Positions 42,475-51,304 of a stretch of 64,000 nucleotides of DNA are shown piece after piece (position 1 is the first letter of the stretch; every line of letters starts with the position of its first letter). Under the pieces are notes generated by a model. The model ran no database searches and was not told the origin of the DNA. It was given only the letters and a program-made list of their open reading frames with translations. The translations under genes and the position numbers were made by a program. The stretch is from an uncultured Poribacteria bacterium (GTDB lineage: Bacteria; Poribacteria; WGA-4E; WGA-3G). The stretch lies in the NCBI GenBank assembly GCA_951813545.1, contig OX638352.1:2806835-2870834 (forward strand), given 5' to 3'.

Positions 42475-42511
42475 ATTTAGACGGCGTTAAAAATAAAAGT
42501 AGGGAAAAATA

Positions 42512-42934
42512 ATGGCAAAAAAAGTAGCAGGTGAAGTTAAACTCCAGTTGGTATCCGGACAGGCAACACCACAACCGCCGGTTGGTCCAAGTCTTGCGCC
42601 TTATATGATTAATCTACAGGAGTTTATCAAATCGTTTAATGCTCAGACGCAACATCAAACCGGAATGGTGGTGACAACCATTGTCACTTGTTATAGTGAT
42701 CGGTCGTTTACCTTTGCCGTAAAATCGCCACCGGCTGCGATCTTACTCAAATCCGCGGCAAAGATCGCCAAAGGTTCCGGCGAACCTAACCGAAACAAGG
42801 TTGCCAGCGTCACAATGGATCAGATTCGCGAGATCGCGCAGACGAAATTACCTGACTTAAATACAACAGATTTAGATGCAGCGATGCGGATGGTAGAAGG
42901 AACCGCTCGCAGTATGGGGCTAACGATTGACTAG
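42512..42934 (+). CDS. rplK: 50S ribosomal protein L11
   Basis: The 140-residue protein is a full-length L11: [42 protein letters not shown], then [29 protein letters not shown] and the C-terminal RNA-binding helices with [17 protein letters not shown]11 binds the GTPase-associated region of 23S rRNA. The family usually has VGPALGQHGVNIMEFCK; here [14 protein letters not shown] lacks the Gly-Gln pair, a small deviation in the thiostrepton-loop-facing segment. AGGGA precedes the ATG. It lies between nusG and rplA, as in nearly all bacteria, and probably shares their message. Confidence 0.95.
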   Translation: MAKKVAGEVKLQLVSGQATPQPPVGPSLAPYMINLQEFIKSFNAQTQHQTGMVVTTIVTCYSDRSFTFAVKSPPAAILLKSAAKIAKGSGEPNRNKVASVTMDQIREIAQTKLPDLNTTDLDAAMRMVEGTARSMGLTID

Positions 42935-43028
42935 CGAGGTTCTGCTCGTCCGGCGAAGCAGAGCATCGTCGACGTGTGGATACTTGCTTTGAAACGGGGC
43001 TATAGAAATGTGCCCCATGGAGAACAAG

Positions 43029-43727
43029 ATGGCAAAAAGAGGGAAGCGATACCGCGGCATTAGTGAGCAGGTGGACAGACTCCAACTTTATACAATAGAC
43101 GAGGCTATTTCACTCGTTAAAAAGACGGGTGGTGCTAAGTTTGATGAGACCGTGGATTTGGCGTCACGTCTCGGCATAGACGCTCGACAGTCAGAGCAAA
43201 ATATCCGAGGTACCGTTGCGCTGCCACACGGAACAGGGAAGTCCGCCCGTGTTGTTGTCTTCGCCCAAGGGGACCCAGCGAGACAAGCCGAAGAAGCTGG
43301 TGCTGATTTCGTTGGAACTGACGACCTTGTCGATAAAATTGCTGAAGGTTGGCTTGAATTTGATGCAACAATCGCAACGCCGGACTTGATGCGCAGTATT
43401 ATGCCCAAACTTGGTCGAATTCTTGGACCGCGAGGTCTAATGCCGAATGCCAAGGCAGGCACGGTCACAATGGATGTCGCCGAAACCATTCAGAGTATCA
43501 AAGCCGGACAGATTGAATATCGAGTCGAACGCTCTTCCGGTATTGTTCACGTTCCGATCGGCAAAGTCTCATTTGAGGAAAAAAGCCTTAAACAGAACCT
43601 TGATGCAGTGATGGGTGCGATCGTTGCCGCCCGTCCGTCCGCGGTGAAAGGTCGGTATATTCGGAGTGTTGCTATCTCATCGACAATGGGAGTCAGCATC
43701 CGTATAGATCCGCAGCAATTTTCATAA
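43029..43727 (+). CDS. rplA: 50S ribosomal protein L1
   Basis: The 232-residue protein starts MAKRGKRYRGISEQVDRLQLYTIDEAISLVKKT and contains FDETVDLASRLGIDARQSEQNIRGTVALPHGTGK. It also has the L1 signature LGRILGPRGLMPNAKAGTV (about residues 127-145). L1 binds 23S rRNA at the mobile stalk and, in many bacteria, represses its own operon. I start it at 43029, where GGAGA lies upstream; the 7-residue extension from 43008 is not conserved. The 73-base gap after rplK and a 289-base gap before rplJ leave room for regulatory RNA. Length and all motifs are normal for the family. Confidence 0.95.
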   Translation: MAKRGKRYRGISEQVDRLQLYTIDEAISLVKKTGGAKFDETVDLASRLGIDARQSEQNIRGTVALPHGTGKSARVVVFAQGDPARQAEEAGADFVGTDDLVDKIAEGWLEFDATIATPDLMRSIMPKLGRILGPRGLMPNAKAGTVTMDVAETIQSIKAGQIEYRVERSSGIVHVPIGKVSFEEKSLKQNLDAVMGAIVAARPSAVKGRYIRSVAISSTMGVSIRIDPQQFS

Positions 43728-44016
43728 TCTACACGGGATACGATATAGAAATAGCCTTCACAATTGAATAGAGTCGTAGAATGTAGGTGCTATGGGCTTA
43801 ATTTTGCCTACCGAGGCTTGAGTGGATAGGAACAGGCGGTGTACGATCGAAGCGTGCGTAAAATTTCGTTGCCCACTGTTCATTCCTCTTTGATGTAAGC
43901 CTCCAGGTGCCTGGGGGCTTTTTGCATGCAATCGTATACCCAATTAACATTTTTACAGGGAAACCGAGGCAATGTGCTGCGGTTAACATATAACCTACTC
44001 AGAAAGGAACTGGAAC
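43728..44016 (+). promoter_or_regulatory. rplJ leader region (probable L10 autoregulatory leader)
   Basis: The 289 bases between rplA and rplJ have no gene. They contain G-rich and GGATAGGAACAGGCGG-like elements at about 43822-43840, a hairpin terminator at 43897-43923, and the rplJ ribosome site AAAGGAAC at about 44001. Position and layout fit the L10(L12)4-binding leader known upstream of rplJ in many bacteria; the fold was not computed. Confidence 0.55.
43897..43923 (+). terminator. Attenuator-like terminator in the rplJ leader
   Basis: AAGCCTCCAG pairs with CTGGGGGCTT (one T-G pair) around a GTGC loop, followed by five T. It lies 94 bases before rplJ and after rplA, so it can either end the rplKA message or attenuate rplJL. 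Confidence 0.85.
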
Positions 44017-44583
44017 ATGCCGAATGAGGCGAATGTTCATCAAACAGAGCAAATTCGTGAGATTTTCGATAGTGCTGATGTCGTTCTGCTAACAGACTTT
44101 CAGGGACTTACCGTCGAGGAAATTAGCGAGCTGCGCAATCAGCTCCGAGCAGCGGGTGTCCACTATAAAGTCTGTAAGAATACATTAGTAAACGTCGTCG
44201 CACAAGAGAGAGGCATCGAAGGGTTGACACCTTATCTCAAAGGAAATACAGCCTTGGCTACTGGCACAGATCCGGCAGCGTCCTCAAAAATCTTGTTTGA
44301 ATTTGGCGAAGAACACGAAAGTTTTAAGGTCAAAGGCGGAATTCTTGGAACACAGGTAATCGATGCAGCAGGTGTTGAAGCCCTCCAAGATATGCCGTCA
44401 CGTGAAGTCCTAATTGCCCGGACCGTCGGTGTTATCAGTGCACCGCTTACTGGACTTGTCCGGACTCTCAATCAAGGTTCACCTATTACGGGTATGGTGA
44501 ATGTACTTAGTGGAACGATACGTCAGGTAGCCTCCGTACTCACACAGGTTGCCGACCAAAAGAAAGAGGCGGAAAACGCCTAA
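44017..44583 (+). CDS. rplJ: 50S ribosomal protein L10
   Basis: The 188-residue protein has the L10 start MPNEANVHQTEQIREIFDSADVVLLTDFQGLTVEEISELRNQLRAAGVHYKVCKNTL. The C-terminal helix VNVLSGTIRQVASVLTQVADQKKEAE binds L12 dimers. L10 forms the base of the stalk that recruits translation factors, and with L12 represses its own mRNA. The length is close to the usual 165-180 residues. AGAAAGGAAC precedes the ATG at 44017. It is followed by rplL after 130 bases that hold a short palindrome. The helix appears long enough for two or three L12 dimers, although copy number cannot be read reliably by eye. Confidence 0.95.
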   Translation: MPNEANVHQTEQIREIFDSADVVLLTDFQGLTVEEISELRNQLRAAGVHYKVCKNTLVNVVAQERGIEGLTPYLKGNTALATGTDPAASSKILFEFGEEHESFKVKGGILGTQVIDAAGVEALQDMPSREVLIARTVGVISAPLTGLVRTLNQGSPITGMVNVLSGTIRQVASVLTQVADQKKEAENA

Positions 44584-44713
44584 CGCAACGCGCATACCGC
44601 GCATATACTAAATAATGTAGGGGAAACGGATCGTTGTGAATTTGCCCTACACCGCTTGATTAGAAAATTTCTTATCAAGTTAATTTGGTACTACTTACAG
44701 AAAGGATACAACC

Positions 44714-45112
44714 ATGGCCGCAGATTTAGAAAAATTGATTGACGAGATTAGCAGTATGACCGTTCTGGAACTTTCCGAATTGGTCAAAGCGTTAGAAGAT
44801 AAATTTGGTGTAAGTGCATCAGCCGCACCGGCAGTCGCTATGCCGGGGATGGTGGCACCCGCCGCTGGAGCCGCAGAAGAAGCCACTGCAGAGGAAGAGA
44901 AAACGGAATTTGACGTTCAACTTAAGGACTTTGGTTCTAAGAAAATTCCGGTCATCAAAGAGGTTCGCGCTATCACCGGGCTCGGCTTGAAGGAAGCGAA
45001 AGAAAAAGTCGAATCCGCGCCTGTCGCTATTCAAGAAGGTGTTTCTAAAGAGGATGCCGAGAAAACAAAAGAGCAGCTTGAAGCTCTCGGTGCCGAAGTT
45101 GAAATCGTATAG
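44714..45112 (+). CDS. rplL: 50S ribosomal protein L7/L12
   Basis: The 132-residue protein shows the N-terminal dimer helix [21 protein letters not shown], an Ala-rich hinge (about residues 36-60) and the C-terminal factor-binding domain. That domain contains [68 protein letters not shown]. Multiple copies form the flexible ribosomal stalk. AAAGGA lies 8 bases before the ATG. In most bacteria rpoB and rpoC follow rplL; here a strong terminator, a mobile element and an unrelated membrane protein gene follow, so rpoBC are encoded elsewhere. Confidence 0.97.
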   Translation: MAADLEKLIDEISSMTVLELSELVKALEDKFGVSASAAPAVAMPGMVAPAAGAAEEATAEEEKTEFDVQLKDFGSKKIPVIKEVRAITGLGLKEAKEKVESAPVAIQEGVSKEDAEKTKEQLEALGAEVEIV

Positions 45113-45139
45113 GTGGAAGTACACCGCCTTATAACACAG

Positions 45140-45162
45140 GCCGCGCGCTTAAACCGCGCGGC
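45140..45162 (+). other. GC-rich hairpin after rplL
   Basis: GCCGCGCG pairs perfectly with CGCGCGGC around a 7-base loop. It lies 27 bases past the rplL stop and just before a T-tailed terminator. Confidence 0.7.
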
Positions 45163-45166
45163 GGGT

Positions 45167-45244
45167 AAACCCATTATGGTTCTTGATTATAGCGATGCCT
45201 GAATTCATCGCTCTACGGCGGACTATAATGGGTTTTTATTTTTT
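45167..45244 (+). terminator. Rho-independent terminator of the ribosomal protein operon
   Basis: AAACCCATTAT pairs with ATAATGGGTTT. A nested stem AGCGATG/CATCGCT lies in the long loop. TTTTATTTTTT follows the outer stem. Confidence 0.8.
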
Positions 45245-45284
45245 GTAGAGGAATAGTCTCCAGAAGGGCAGATACAGATTTAAT

Positions 45285-45402
45285 TATAGTAAAGTTTAGA
45301 ATTAATTAGACACTCCAAAGAGGCGAGGATACAATCCTCGCCAGCGGTGGTGAGGTGTTTTGTGTTTTCCAAAGTGCCCTCTTATTTTCGGGTTTTACTA
45401 TA
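45285..45402. mobile_element. TATAGTAAA inverted-repeat element (MITE-like), 118-bp copy
   Basis: This copy is identical by eye to 15193-15310. It has the TATAGTAAA/TTTACTATA ends and the central GGCGAGGAT hairpin. It sits between the rplL terminator and the next gene, 54 bases before that gene's likely start. Confidence 0.9.
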
Positions 45403-45456
45403 AAACCAAACTTACTGGAGATTTCCCTCAAATTCCAAAATTACCAAGTGCTACCG

Positions 45457-46299
45457 ATGTTCAGTATCGTCGATGTCTTTTATCTGGTTTTCAGTCAACT
45501 TGCAGTTGGCGGGTTTATTCTCCTTCTCATCGTCCCAAAAGAGTTGGTGGGTGCGAATTTTTACCGTTTAATGGGGAGTATCTACTTGCTTGTGAGTGGC
45601 TTATCGCGTTGTGCAAACCTTGCTCTCTATCAACAACCTGTTACATTTCGCAACTTTTTCGGATTCTGGCAGAATGCCGAGTCTATTTCTGTTATCTGCT
45701 TTTTTCTGATTGTCCTTTTCTACACGCTCATGTGGTGGTTCAAAACCCCACTGGCCACGCAGCTCCTTTTCTTTGGTGGGATAATTTGCGGCGTGGTGTG
45801 GATTGTCTTGAGTGCCCAGCGTTACCTCCAAGTTGTTCAACTCCCTGGCGAAATATTTCTATTACCGCTTCAGTTCTTGACAGCGTCTGTGTTACTGGGT
45901 GCTGTCCACAGTGGGATGTGGTTTGGCCATTGGTATCTCGTAACACCGGATTTGCCAGTGATTTATCTGAAACGGTTTAATACCGTATTGCTCTATACCC
46001 TTTTAGGTATGGGGCTGCTCCTTTGCCTGAACTTCTTGTTCAGACAGCGATCCTCGGATGTCGTTCCGTTTAACCTTTTCTATCAAATCATTTTCAGTAT
46101 GCGGGTGCTTATTGGCATCGGCGGAACGCTATTTCTCTATTTTATTACATGGGATTGTTTGCGTCCTAAATCGGTCGCCCGCGATGTCCTTGGCGCGACG
46201 CGAGCTGCAACAGGCTTTCTTTTTATTGCGATTATCACAGTGTTTCTGGGCGAGTTTTGCAGTCGATTACTACTTCTGGAAATGCGATTTATTTTTTAA
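45457..46299 (+). CDS. Polytopic membrane protein, unknown function
   Basis: The 280-residue protein has about eight hydrophobic helices, for example VFYLVFSQLAVGGFILLLIV, VICFFLIVLFYTLMWWF, LLFFGGIICGVVWIVLS, TVLLYTLLGMGLLLCLNFLF and VLIGIGGTLFLYFITW. A conserved-looking His-containing segment GAVHSGMWFGHWYLVTPDLP lies near residues 148-167 and could bind heme or a quinone, a guess only. I choose the ATG at 45457. The frame stays open to an ATG at 45355 inside the mobile element and would add 34 residues starting MFCVFQSALLFSGFT, as for two other genes. I recognise no family. The neighbours are the rplL terminator upstream and a dehydrogenase gene downstream. Confidence 0.6.
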   Translation: MFSIVDVFYLVFSQLAVGGFILLLIVPKELVGANFYRLMGSIYLLVSGLSRCANLALYQQPVTFRNFFGFWQNAESISVICFFLIVLFYTLMWWFKTPLATQLLFFGGIICGVVWIVLSAQRYLQVVQLPGEIFLLPLQFLTASVLLGAVHSGMWFGHWYLVTPDLPVIYLKRFNTVLLYTLLGMGLLLCLNFLFRQRSSDVVPFNLFYQIIFSMRVLIGIGGTLFLYFITWDCLRPKSVARDVLGATRAATGFLFIAIITVFLGEFCSRLLLLEMRFIF

Positions 46300-46383
46300 T
46301 CCTTTGGAATTGAATTTCATTGTAATTTAAATTTCAGATATGCTAAAATAACTCCATTCATTAAAAACTTGAGGAGGCACATA

Positions 46384-47454
46384 ATGAAATCCCAAATTTT
46401 CTACGAACCCGAATCAATGAGCCTTGAAGACCGGCCCGTGCCGGCAGCTGGAGACACCGACCTGTTAGTTCAAGTACGTTCGGTAGGCATCTGTGGTTCG
46501 GATGTCGCATACTATTTCGGTAATAGTTCACTTGAAACCGGCGACGGAAAAGGACCCCTTATTCTTGGACACGAATTCACTGGTGAAGTTGTCGAAGTTG
46601 GTAGTGAAGCAGGAGCAACTGGTGGATTTAAAGTCGGGGACAGAGTTGTCGTTAATCCCGTTCAATCGAACCCAGACTCTTTTTGGAGCCAGAAAGGATT
46701 GTCCAACTTATGTCCAGAGAAACGCGTCTTAGGCGTAGGTGTTGATGGTGGCTTCGCGGAATACGCAGTCTCTGATTATCGCTGGACGGTCAAACTTCCC
46801 GATAACGTAACTTATGACCAAGGGGCGTTAACGGAGCCTCTTGCGTGTGGACTGTACGCCGTCAATAATCTCAACGCTGAAGAAGGACAAACCGCTGTTG
46901 TCTTCGGACCCGGACCGATCGGTTTAATGATGGTGCAGGTTCTGAAAAGCCGCGGCTTGAAAAACGTCTTGCTCGTGGGGACTCGCGACTACCGCTTGGA
47001 TTGCGGTAAAGAACTCGGTGCAGACGTAGTCGTCAATGTCAGCGATACTAACTCTCCACACTACGTTGAAGATCTTGGTGCTACAATTCAGGAACTCAAT
47101 AATGGAGAATTAGCGGACCGCGCAATTACGGCTACCAGCTCGCTTGACGCAATTCACACGGCACTGGAAGTTACAGGTCGGCACGCAACCGTTGTTATCT
47201 TTGGACTTCCTGGCGACACGGATGTGATGCAAGTTCCTATCCTTGACACTATTCTCATGGATAAAACCATCAGGTTTTCTTGGCTTGCTCCCGATACGTG
47301 GGAAGAGGCTGTCCAACTGATTTCGAGCGGCGATGTCAATATGGACAAAATCATCAGCCACGAGTTTTCACTTGAATCACTCGTCGAAGGGATAACAAAG
47401 GTGCGCAACCGCGAAGACGGTTGTACCAAGGGATTGATAAAAGTCTCTGCCTAA
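46384..47454 (+). CDS. Zinc-type medium-chain alcohol/polyol dehydrogenase
   Basis: The 356-residue protein has the medium-chain dehydrogenase pattern: catalytic-zinc residues in GICGSDVAYYFG (Cys) and ILGHEFTGEVVEVG (His-Glu), the proton-relay region LTEPLACGLYAV, and the NAD-binding VFGPGPIGLMMVQV (about residues 175-188). It probably oxidises a sugar, polyol or threonine-like alcohol with NAD. The usual four-Cys structural-zinc lobe is lost: at about residues 100-120 only one Cys (SNLCPEK) remains. GAGGAGG lies before the ATG at 46384; the TTG at 46369 overlaps that site and is rejected. A small membrane protein and hemE follow closely. Confidence 0.85.
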   Translation: MKSQIFYEPESMSLEDRPVPAAGDTDLLVQVRSVGICGSDVAYYFGNSSLETGDGKGPLILGHEFTGEVVEVGSEAGATGGFKVGDRVVVNPVQSNPDSFWSQKGLSNLCPEKRVLGVGVDGGFAEYAVSDYRWTVKLPDNVTYDQGALTEPLACGLYAVNNLNAEEGQTAVVFGPGPIGLMMVQVLKSRGLKNVLLVGTRDYRLDCGKELGADVVVNVSDTNSPHYVEDLGATIQELNNGELADRAITATSSLDAIHTALEVTGRHATVVIFGLPGDTDVMQVPILDTILMDKTIRFSWLAPDTWEEAVQLISSGDVNMDKIISHEFSLESLVEGITKVRNREDGCTKGLIKVSA

Positions 47455-47466
47455 CCGGTAAATAGC

Positions 47467-47814
47467 ATGGGCATTCCATTTTTCATCCTTTTTGCCCTTT
47501 CAATCGCTTTTCTATCACTTGGGATAACTGGGTGGGGTGGCTTCGTCTCGGTGGAATGGCCTCAACAGGATTCACCCAATGCAAACAGCGACAACACCGT
47601 GGCTGTCACCCCTTACCTGAGTTTTCAACCCAATTATTGGGCGATCGCACAGTGTTTCACAGGGTTTCTATTGTTTTTAGCGAGTCTCTATTTTATGGGC
47701 TTTTTCCTCTATCTTGAAGAACGAGAAAGCGGTAGGATAATGAAAAACGTTAAAAGCTTCGTCAAACTCCGACAGTTTCTGGAACGACGTCAGAAGGGGG
47801 ACGCTTCAGATTGA
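47467..47814 (+). CDS. Small two-helix membrane protein, unknown function
   Basis: The 115-residue protein has a hydrophobic N-terminal helix (IPFFILFALSIAFLSLGITGWGGF, about residues 3-26), a polar loop of about 30 residues and a second helix (WAIAQCFTGFLLFLASLYFMGFFLYL, about 58-83). A basic tail (RIMKNVKSFVKLRQFLERRQKG) follows. I recognise no family. It starts 13 bases after the dehydrogenase stop and its TGA overlaps the TTG start of hemE (TTGA at 47811-47814), so it is translationally coupled to the heme gene. Its place suggests a link to heme or membrane redox work, which is inference only. Confidence 0.65.
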   Translation: MGIPFFILFALSIAFLSLGITGWGGFVSVEWPQQDSPNANSDNTVAVTPYLSFQPNYWAIAQCFTGFLLFLASLYFMGFFLYLEERESGRIMKNVKSFVKLRQFLERRQKGDASD

Positions 47815-48878
47815 AAAACGATTTACTTCTTCGCGCATCCAGACGTCTGCCTGTGGAACGTGTACCTGTCTGGATGATGCGGCAGGCAGGCAGGTCAGAT
47901 CCCGTTTACCGGCAGATTCGACGTGAGCTTAACCTTCCATTAGAACGACTCTTTCGGACGTGTCCTGCACCGATGTTGCAGACCGATGTCGAATCAGCAG
48001 TCAAAATTTCACTGCTGCCTAAACGCATCGGTGTCGATGCCATCATTGTTTACAAAGATATTCTCACCCCACTCGCCCCTATGGGCGCGCATTTCCGATT
48101 TAATCCCGGTCCTATTTTAAGCTCACCCATCCGGACGCGAGCACAAGTCAACGCTCTTCAATCCGTTGATGACCCACCCACACAATTAGCGTTTACGGGA
48201 AATGTCATTCGCGAGCTACGTGAAACCTTGAATGAGGAACTACCGCTTATCGGTTTTGCTGGGGCACCGTTGACGCTTGCCTTCTTTCTCATCGCAGGGG
48301 AAAGTCCCATTAGACATGGCGGCGGAACGTCGGAAAAGGCAACTCCTATCTTCCGAATGATAGAAGAAGCGCCGGAACTCCTGCATCAGTTGTTGGACAA
48401 ACTGACAGAGATGACAATTAACTACTTGAACTATCAAATCAGCGAAGGGGTTCAGATAGTACAACTTTTTGAATCCATCGCGGATGTATTACCGAGACAA
48501 ATCTATGAAGCGTTCGCGTTTCCTTACCACCAACGGATTTTCGCCGATCTCAATCCAGCGGCACCGGGAATTCTCTTTGCCAAAGAATGTAATTATCTGG
48601 ACTTGATGCATCAGAGCGGTGCAGATGTCCTAAGCGTAGGAAAGTGTGTAGATCTCAGCAAAGCCAAAACCGAGATAAATGGCACTGTCGCCTTCCAAGG
48701 AAATGTTGATAACGATATCCTCCGCGATGGAACACCTAACGACATCACAGCAGCGGTTACTGCTTGCTTGAAACAGGGTGGGAAAATCGGACATATTTTA
48801 AATTTGAGTCACGGACTGCATAGAGACACTCCTTTTGAAAACGTCAAGCATTTCGTAAATATCGCAAAAAGACTGTAG
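47811..48878 (+). CDS. hemE: Uroporphyrinogen decarboxylase
   Basis: The 355-residue protein carries the HemE signatures VPVWMMRQAGRSDPVYR at about residues 21-37, the catalytic-Asp segment YKDILTPLAPMG (about 82-93), and IGFAGAPLTLAFFLIAG. GxxxGIDxL-type and LSHGL C-terminal pieces follow (ILNLSHGLHRDTPFENV). It removes four carboxyl groups from uroporphyrinogen III to give coproporphyrinogen III. The start is TTG at 47811, overlapping the TGA of the upstream small membrane protein gene. In the first motif the usual Tyr-Leu-Pro is Ser-Asp-Pro, a slight deviation. It leads a heme set with hemH and hemY downstream; a MBL-TPR gene is inserted. Confidence 0.92.
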   Translation: MKNDLLLRASRRLPVERVPVWMMRQAGRSDPVYRQIRRELNLPLERLFRTCPAPMLQTDVESAVKISLLPKRIGVDAIIVYKDILTPLAPMGAHFRFNPGPILSSPIRTRAQVNALQSVDDPPTQLAFTGNVIRELRETLNEELPLIGFAGAPLTLAFFLIAGESPIRHGGGTSEKATPIFRMIEEAPELLHQLLDKLTEMTINYLNYQISEGVQIVQLFESIADVLPRQIYEAFAFPYHQRIFADLNPAAPGILFAKECNYLDLMHQSGADVLSVGKCVDLSKAKTEINGTVAFQGNVDNDILRDGTPNDITAAVTACLKQGGKIGHILNLSHGLHRDTPFENVKHFVNIAKRL

Positions 48879-48886
48879 GAAAATTA

Positions 48887-50344
48887 ATGAGAAACATTCC
48901 CGAAAACCCTTTTGCCCCACGACAATACGGACAACTCGTTAAAGTAACGGAACGGGTATATCTCTTTCGCAATATCGTCAACTCTTCTATTATTATGGGG
49001 GATAAAGGGGTTGCGGTAATTGATACACAGGTAAACCAAATGATGGCGCGACGGTTGCGAAACGCGATCCGAACCATCACAGATAAACCGATTTTGTACG
49101 CAATTAATACTCACTATCACTGGGACCATACCAATGGGAATGTTATTTTTCACGAAGTTGGCGCAACCGTCGTGGCACGCGAGATGACAAAAGACTTTAT
49201 GGTGAACAGATCGCCGCGTCAGGAAGCATTCCTCCGTTCCCGCGGGTTTACACTCGGGGATCCCCCCTTTCTTCCACAGGAGACCTTCACGTATGAGACC
49301 GAATTGGATTTGGGCAATCAACCTTTGCACCTCGTTCATTTAGGAAAAGCGGAAACAGATGATGCCACTGCCATCAGGGTTCCAGCAGAAGGCTGTATCG
49401 TCTCTGGTGACACTGTCATGACAGGGAGTTTTCCAATTTTCGGTCAACCTGTGATGAACGAAGGTCTCATGGCAAACCACGATTGGATTAATACAATTAA
49501 GGAACTCCGTACATACACACCTGAATCTGTTCTGCCGGGGCACGGTCCCTTAGCACGTGATGCCGAAATTGACCTATTGCTTGAGATTGAGTCCTATTTC
49601 CTAACGGAAGTCCGAAAACGCGTTGAACAAGGTATGTCCTTAGCCACGCTGCTTGCTGAGATGGAAACCAATTTACCTGATTGGATTCGAGATATTGCTG
49701 AGGTCTGGGGAACCCCTCGTTATGCGATTTTAAGGGTATATCGCGGGTTGATTGACGATCCGGAGCCGGGCTGGCAGCACTTGAAACCCTCAGCTATTCC
49801 AACTGCGGATGCCAAAACCCTTCGTCAAAATACCTCCGAACTCAAAGCGTTTGAAGCGTACCGCGAAACCGCTGAAGAGGTCGCAGAGGGCAACGATTTC
49901 GGCTTAGCCATCGCTATTTTGAAAACTGCAACACAAAAATATCCGAATTTTCCTGACGCATGGACGGCGTATGCGAATCTGCTCACACAAGCGTCTCGTG
50001 TTGTATCAAGTGTACTTGAGAAGGGTGATTTCTTCTTTGAGGCGAAAAAAGCAATTGACACGGCACTCGAATTGGATCCGGATTATGCACCCGCGCACCT
50101 TTTGCGTGGGTATAACCACATACTCTCTGCCTACCGTAACGGTGATGACACAAAGGCAGGATTGGAGTCTGTTTACAAAGCCCTCGTTATTGGAATTCAG
50201 GGCACGCAACTTGCACAAGCATATTTTTGTATCGGACTCGCACACCGTGCAAACGGGGACGAGACATTGGCACGTGAAGCCTTTGCGAAGGCGATCGCTG
50301 CTGACGCAAGGTATATGCCAGCACAGTTGGCGAACATGGCATAG
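48887..50344 (+). CDS. Metallo-beta-lactamase-fold hydrolase with C-terminal TPR-like region
   Basis: The 485-residue protein has an N-terminal metallo-beta-lactamase fold with the two-metal motif NTHYHWDHTNGN (H-x-H-x-D-H), IVSGDTVMTGSF (Asp) and LPGHGPLARD (His). The C-terminal part (about residues 320-485) is helical with TPR-like repeats such as AWTAYANLLTQA, AIDTALELDPDYAPAHLLRGYN and AREAFAKAIAADARYMPAQLANM. The MBL part resembles QuiP or alkyl-sulfatase-type hydrolases acting on lactones or sulfate esters. It lies 8 bases after hemE and 15 bases before hemH, so it is cotranscribed with heme genes, which is unusual. Its substrate is unknown; no heme-related role can be read. Confidence 0.85.
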   Translation: MRNIPENPFAPRQYGQLVKVTERVYLFRNIVNSSIIMGDKGVAVIDTQVNQMMARRLRNAIRTITDKPILYAINTHYHWDHTNGNVIFHEVGATVVAREMTKDFMVNRSPRQEAFLRSRGFTLGDPPFLPQETFTYETELDLGNQPLHLVHLGKAETDDATAIRVPAEGCIVSGDTVMTGSFPIFGQPVMNEGLMANHDWINTIKELRTYTPESVLPGHGPLARDAEIDLLLEIESYFLTEVRKRVEQGMSLATLLAEMETNLPDWIRDIAEVWGTPRYAILRVYRGLIDDPEPGWQHLKPSAIPTADAKTLRQNTSELKAFEAYRETAEEVAEGNDFGLAIAILKTATQKYPNFPDAWTAYANLLTQASRVVSSVLEKGDFFFEAKKAIDTALELDPDYAPAHLLRGYNHILSAYRNGDDTKAGLESVYKALVIGIQGTQLAQAYFCIGLAHRANGDETLAREAFAKAIAADARYMPAQLANMA

Positions 50345-50359
50345 GAGAAAAATAAAAAA

Positions 50360-51304
50360 ATGAAATACGATAGTGTTTTATTGGTTGCATTTGGCGGTCC
50401 GACCCCGGGCTGCTGTCAAAAATACGATGACGATGAATGTCCGGGTGAAGCGTACTGCTTTGTCGAGGGAATTGCTGGAACAGCAGAATCTCAAAAGGAA
50501 CGCGTAAAGGATATCTCAGCCCATTACGTAAAATTGGGTGGATTTTCGCCCTTCAATGAATTGACTTTCAAACAAGCCGCCGCATTAGAAGACGCATTGC
50601 GTGTACGTAATCTGCCTCTTCCTGTCTATGCCGGATTCAGACATTGGGATCCCTACTTAAAGGAAGTCATCGCAGAGATGGCACAGAAAGGACACCGTAA
50701 AATGCTCGGTATTATCATGGCACCACACCAATCTAAATTCAGTTGGGAGTGGTATCAACAGACAGTGAAAAAAGGAGTTGACGCAGTTGATGGTGAAAAA
50801 CCGACTATTGACTATCTTGACCCCTGGTATACACGTAAAGGTTATATTAATGCCATCGCTGAGATTATCAAAACGGCATGTAGTGACAAGTTAGAACATG
50901 CCGAACTGGTTTTCACAGCACACGCGATTCCGCAGTCAGCAGCGGATAACTCACCGTACACACAGCAGCTTGGAGAGACCAGCAGATCGGTTGCTCAGAA
51001 GCTCGGAAAAACCCAGTTCGGTTTGGCATACCAAAGCGAGGTAGAAAACAGCCCTATACCGTGGACGCAACCCGATATCAACGACTGGCTGAAAGCCCGA
51101 AAAGAGGATGGTGTTGATACCGTTGTCGCCTCACCTATCGGTTTCCTCTGTGACCATGTTGAAGTACTCTATGACTTAGACATAGAAGCGACTGAAACGG
51201 CGGAGGCGTGCGGCATTGATTTTATTCGGGCTGGGACGGTCGGTGCCCATCCGAAATTTATCGGCATGTTGGCTGACTTCGTGTGTGAAAAATCTGCGGA
51301 ATGA
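50360..51304 (+). CDS. hemH: Ferrochelatase (protoporphyrin or coproporphyrin type) with N-terminal Cys insert
   Basis: The 314-residue protein has ferrochelatase features: the N-terminal strand SVLLVAFGGP, YAGFRHWDPYLKEVI, IIMAPHQSKFS, the metal-site His in VFTAHAIPQ and the acidic active-site piece SPIGFLCDHVEVLYDLDIEA. It inserts Fe2+ into a porphyrin. The segment that normally follows FGGP is replaced by a Cys-rich stretch with Cys18, Cys19, Cys27 and Cys33 (GCCQKYDDDECPGEAYC). That may bind a metal or Fe-S cluster, which is speculation. hemY follows after 105 bases; if HemY acts on coproporphyrinogen, this would be the coproporphyrin form (cpfC). It lies just after the MBL-TPR gene. Confidence 0.88.
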   Translation: MKYDSVLLVAFGGPTPGCCQKYDDDECPGEAYCFVEGIAGTAESQKERVKDISAHYVKLGGFSPFNELTFKQAAALEDALRVRNLPLPVYAGFRHWDPYLKEVIAEMAQKGHRKMLGIIMAPHQSKFSWEWYQQTVKKGVDAVDGEKPTIDYLDPWYTRKGYINAIAEIIKTACSDKLEHAELVFTAHAIPQSAADNSPYTQQLGETSRSVAQKLGKTQFGLAYQSEVENSPIPWTQPDINDWLKARKEDGVDTVVASPIGFLCDHVEVLYDLDIEATETAEACGIDFIRAGTVGAHPKFIGMLADFVCEKSAE

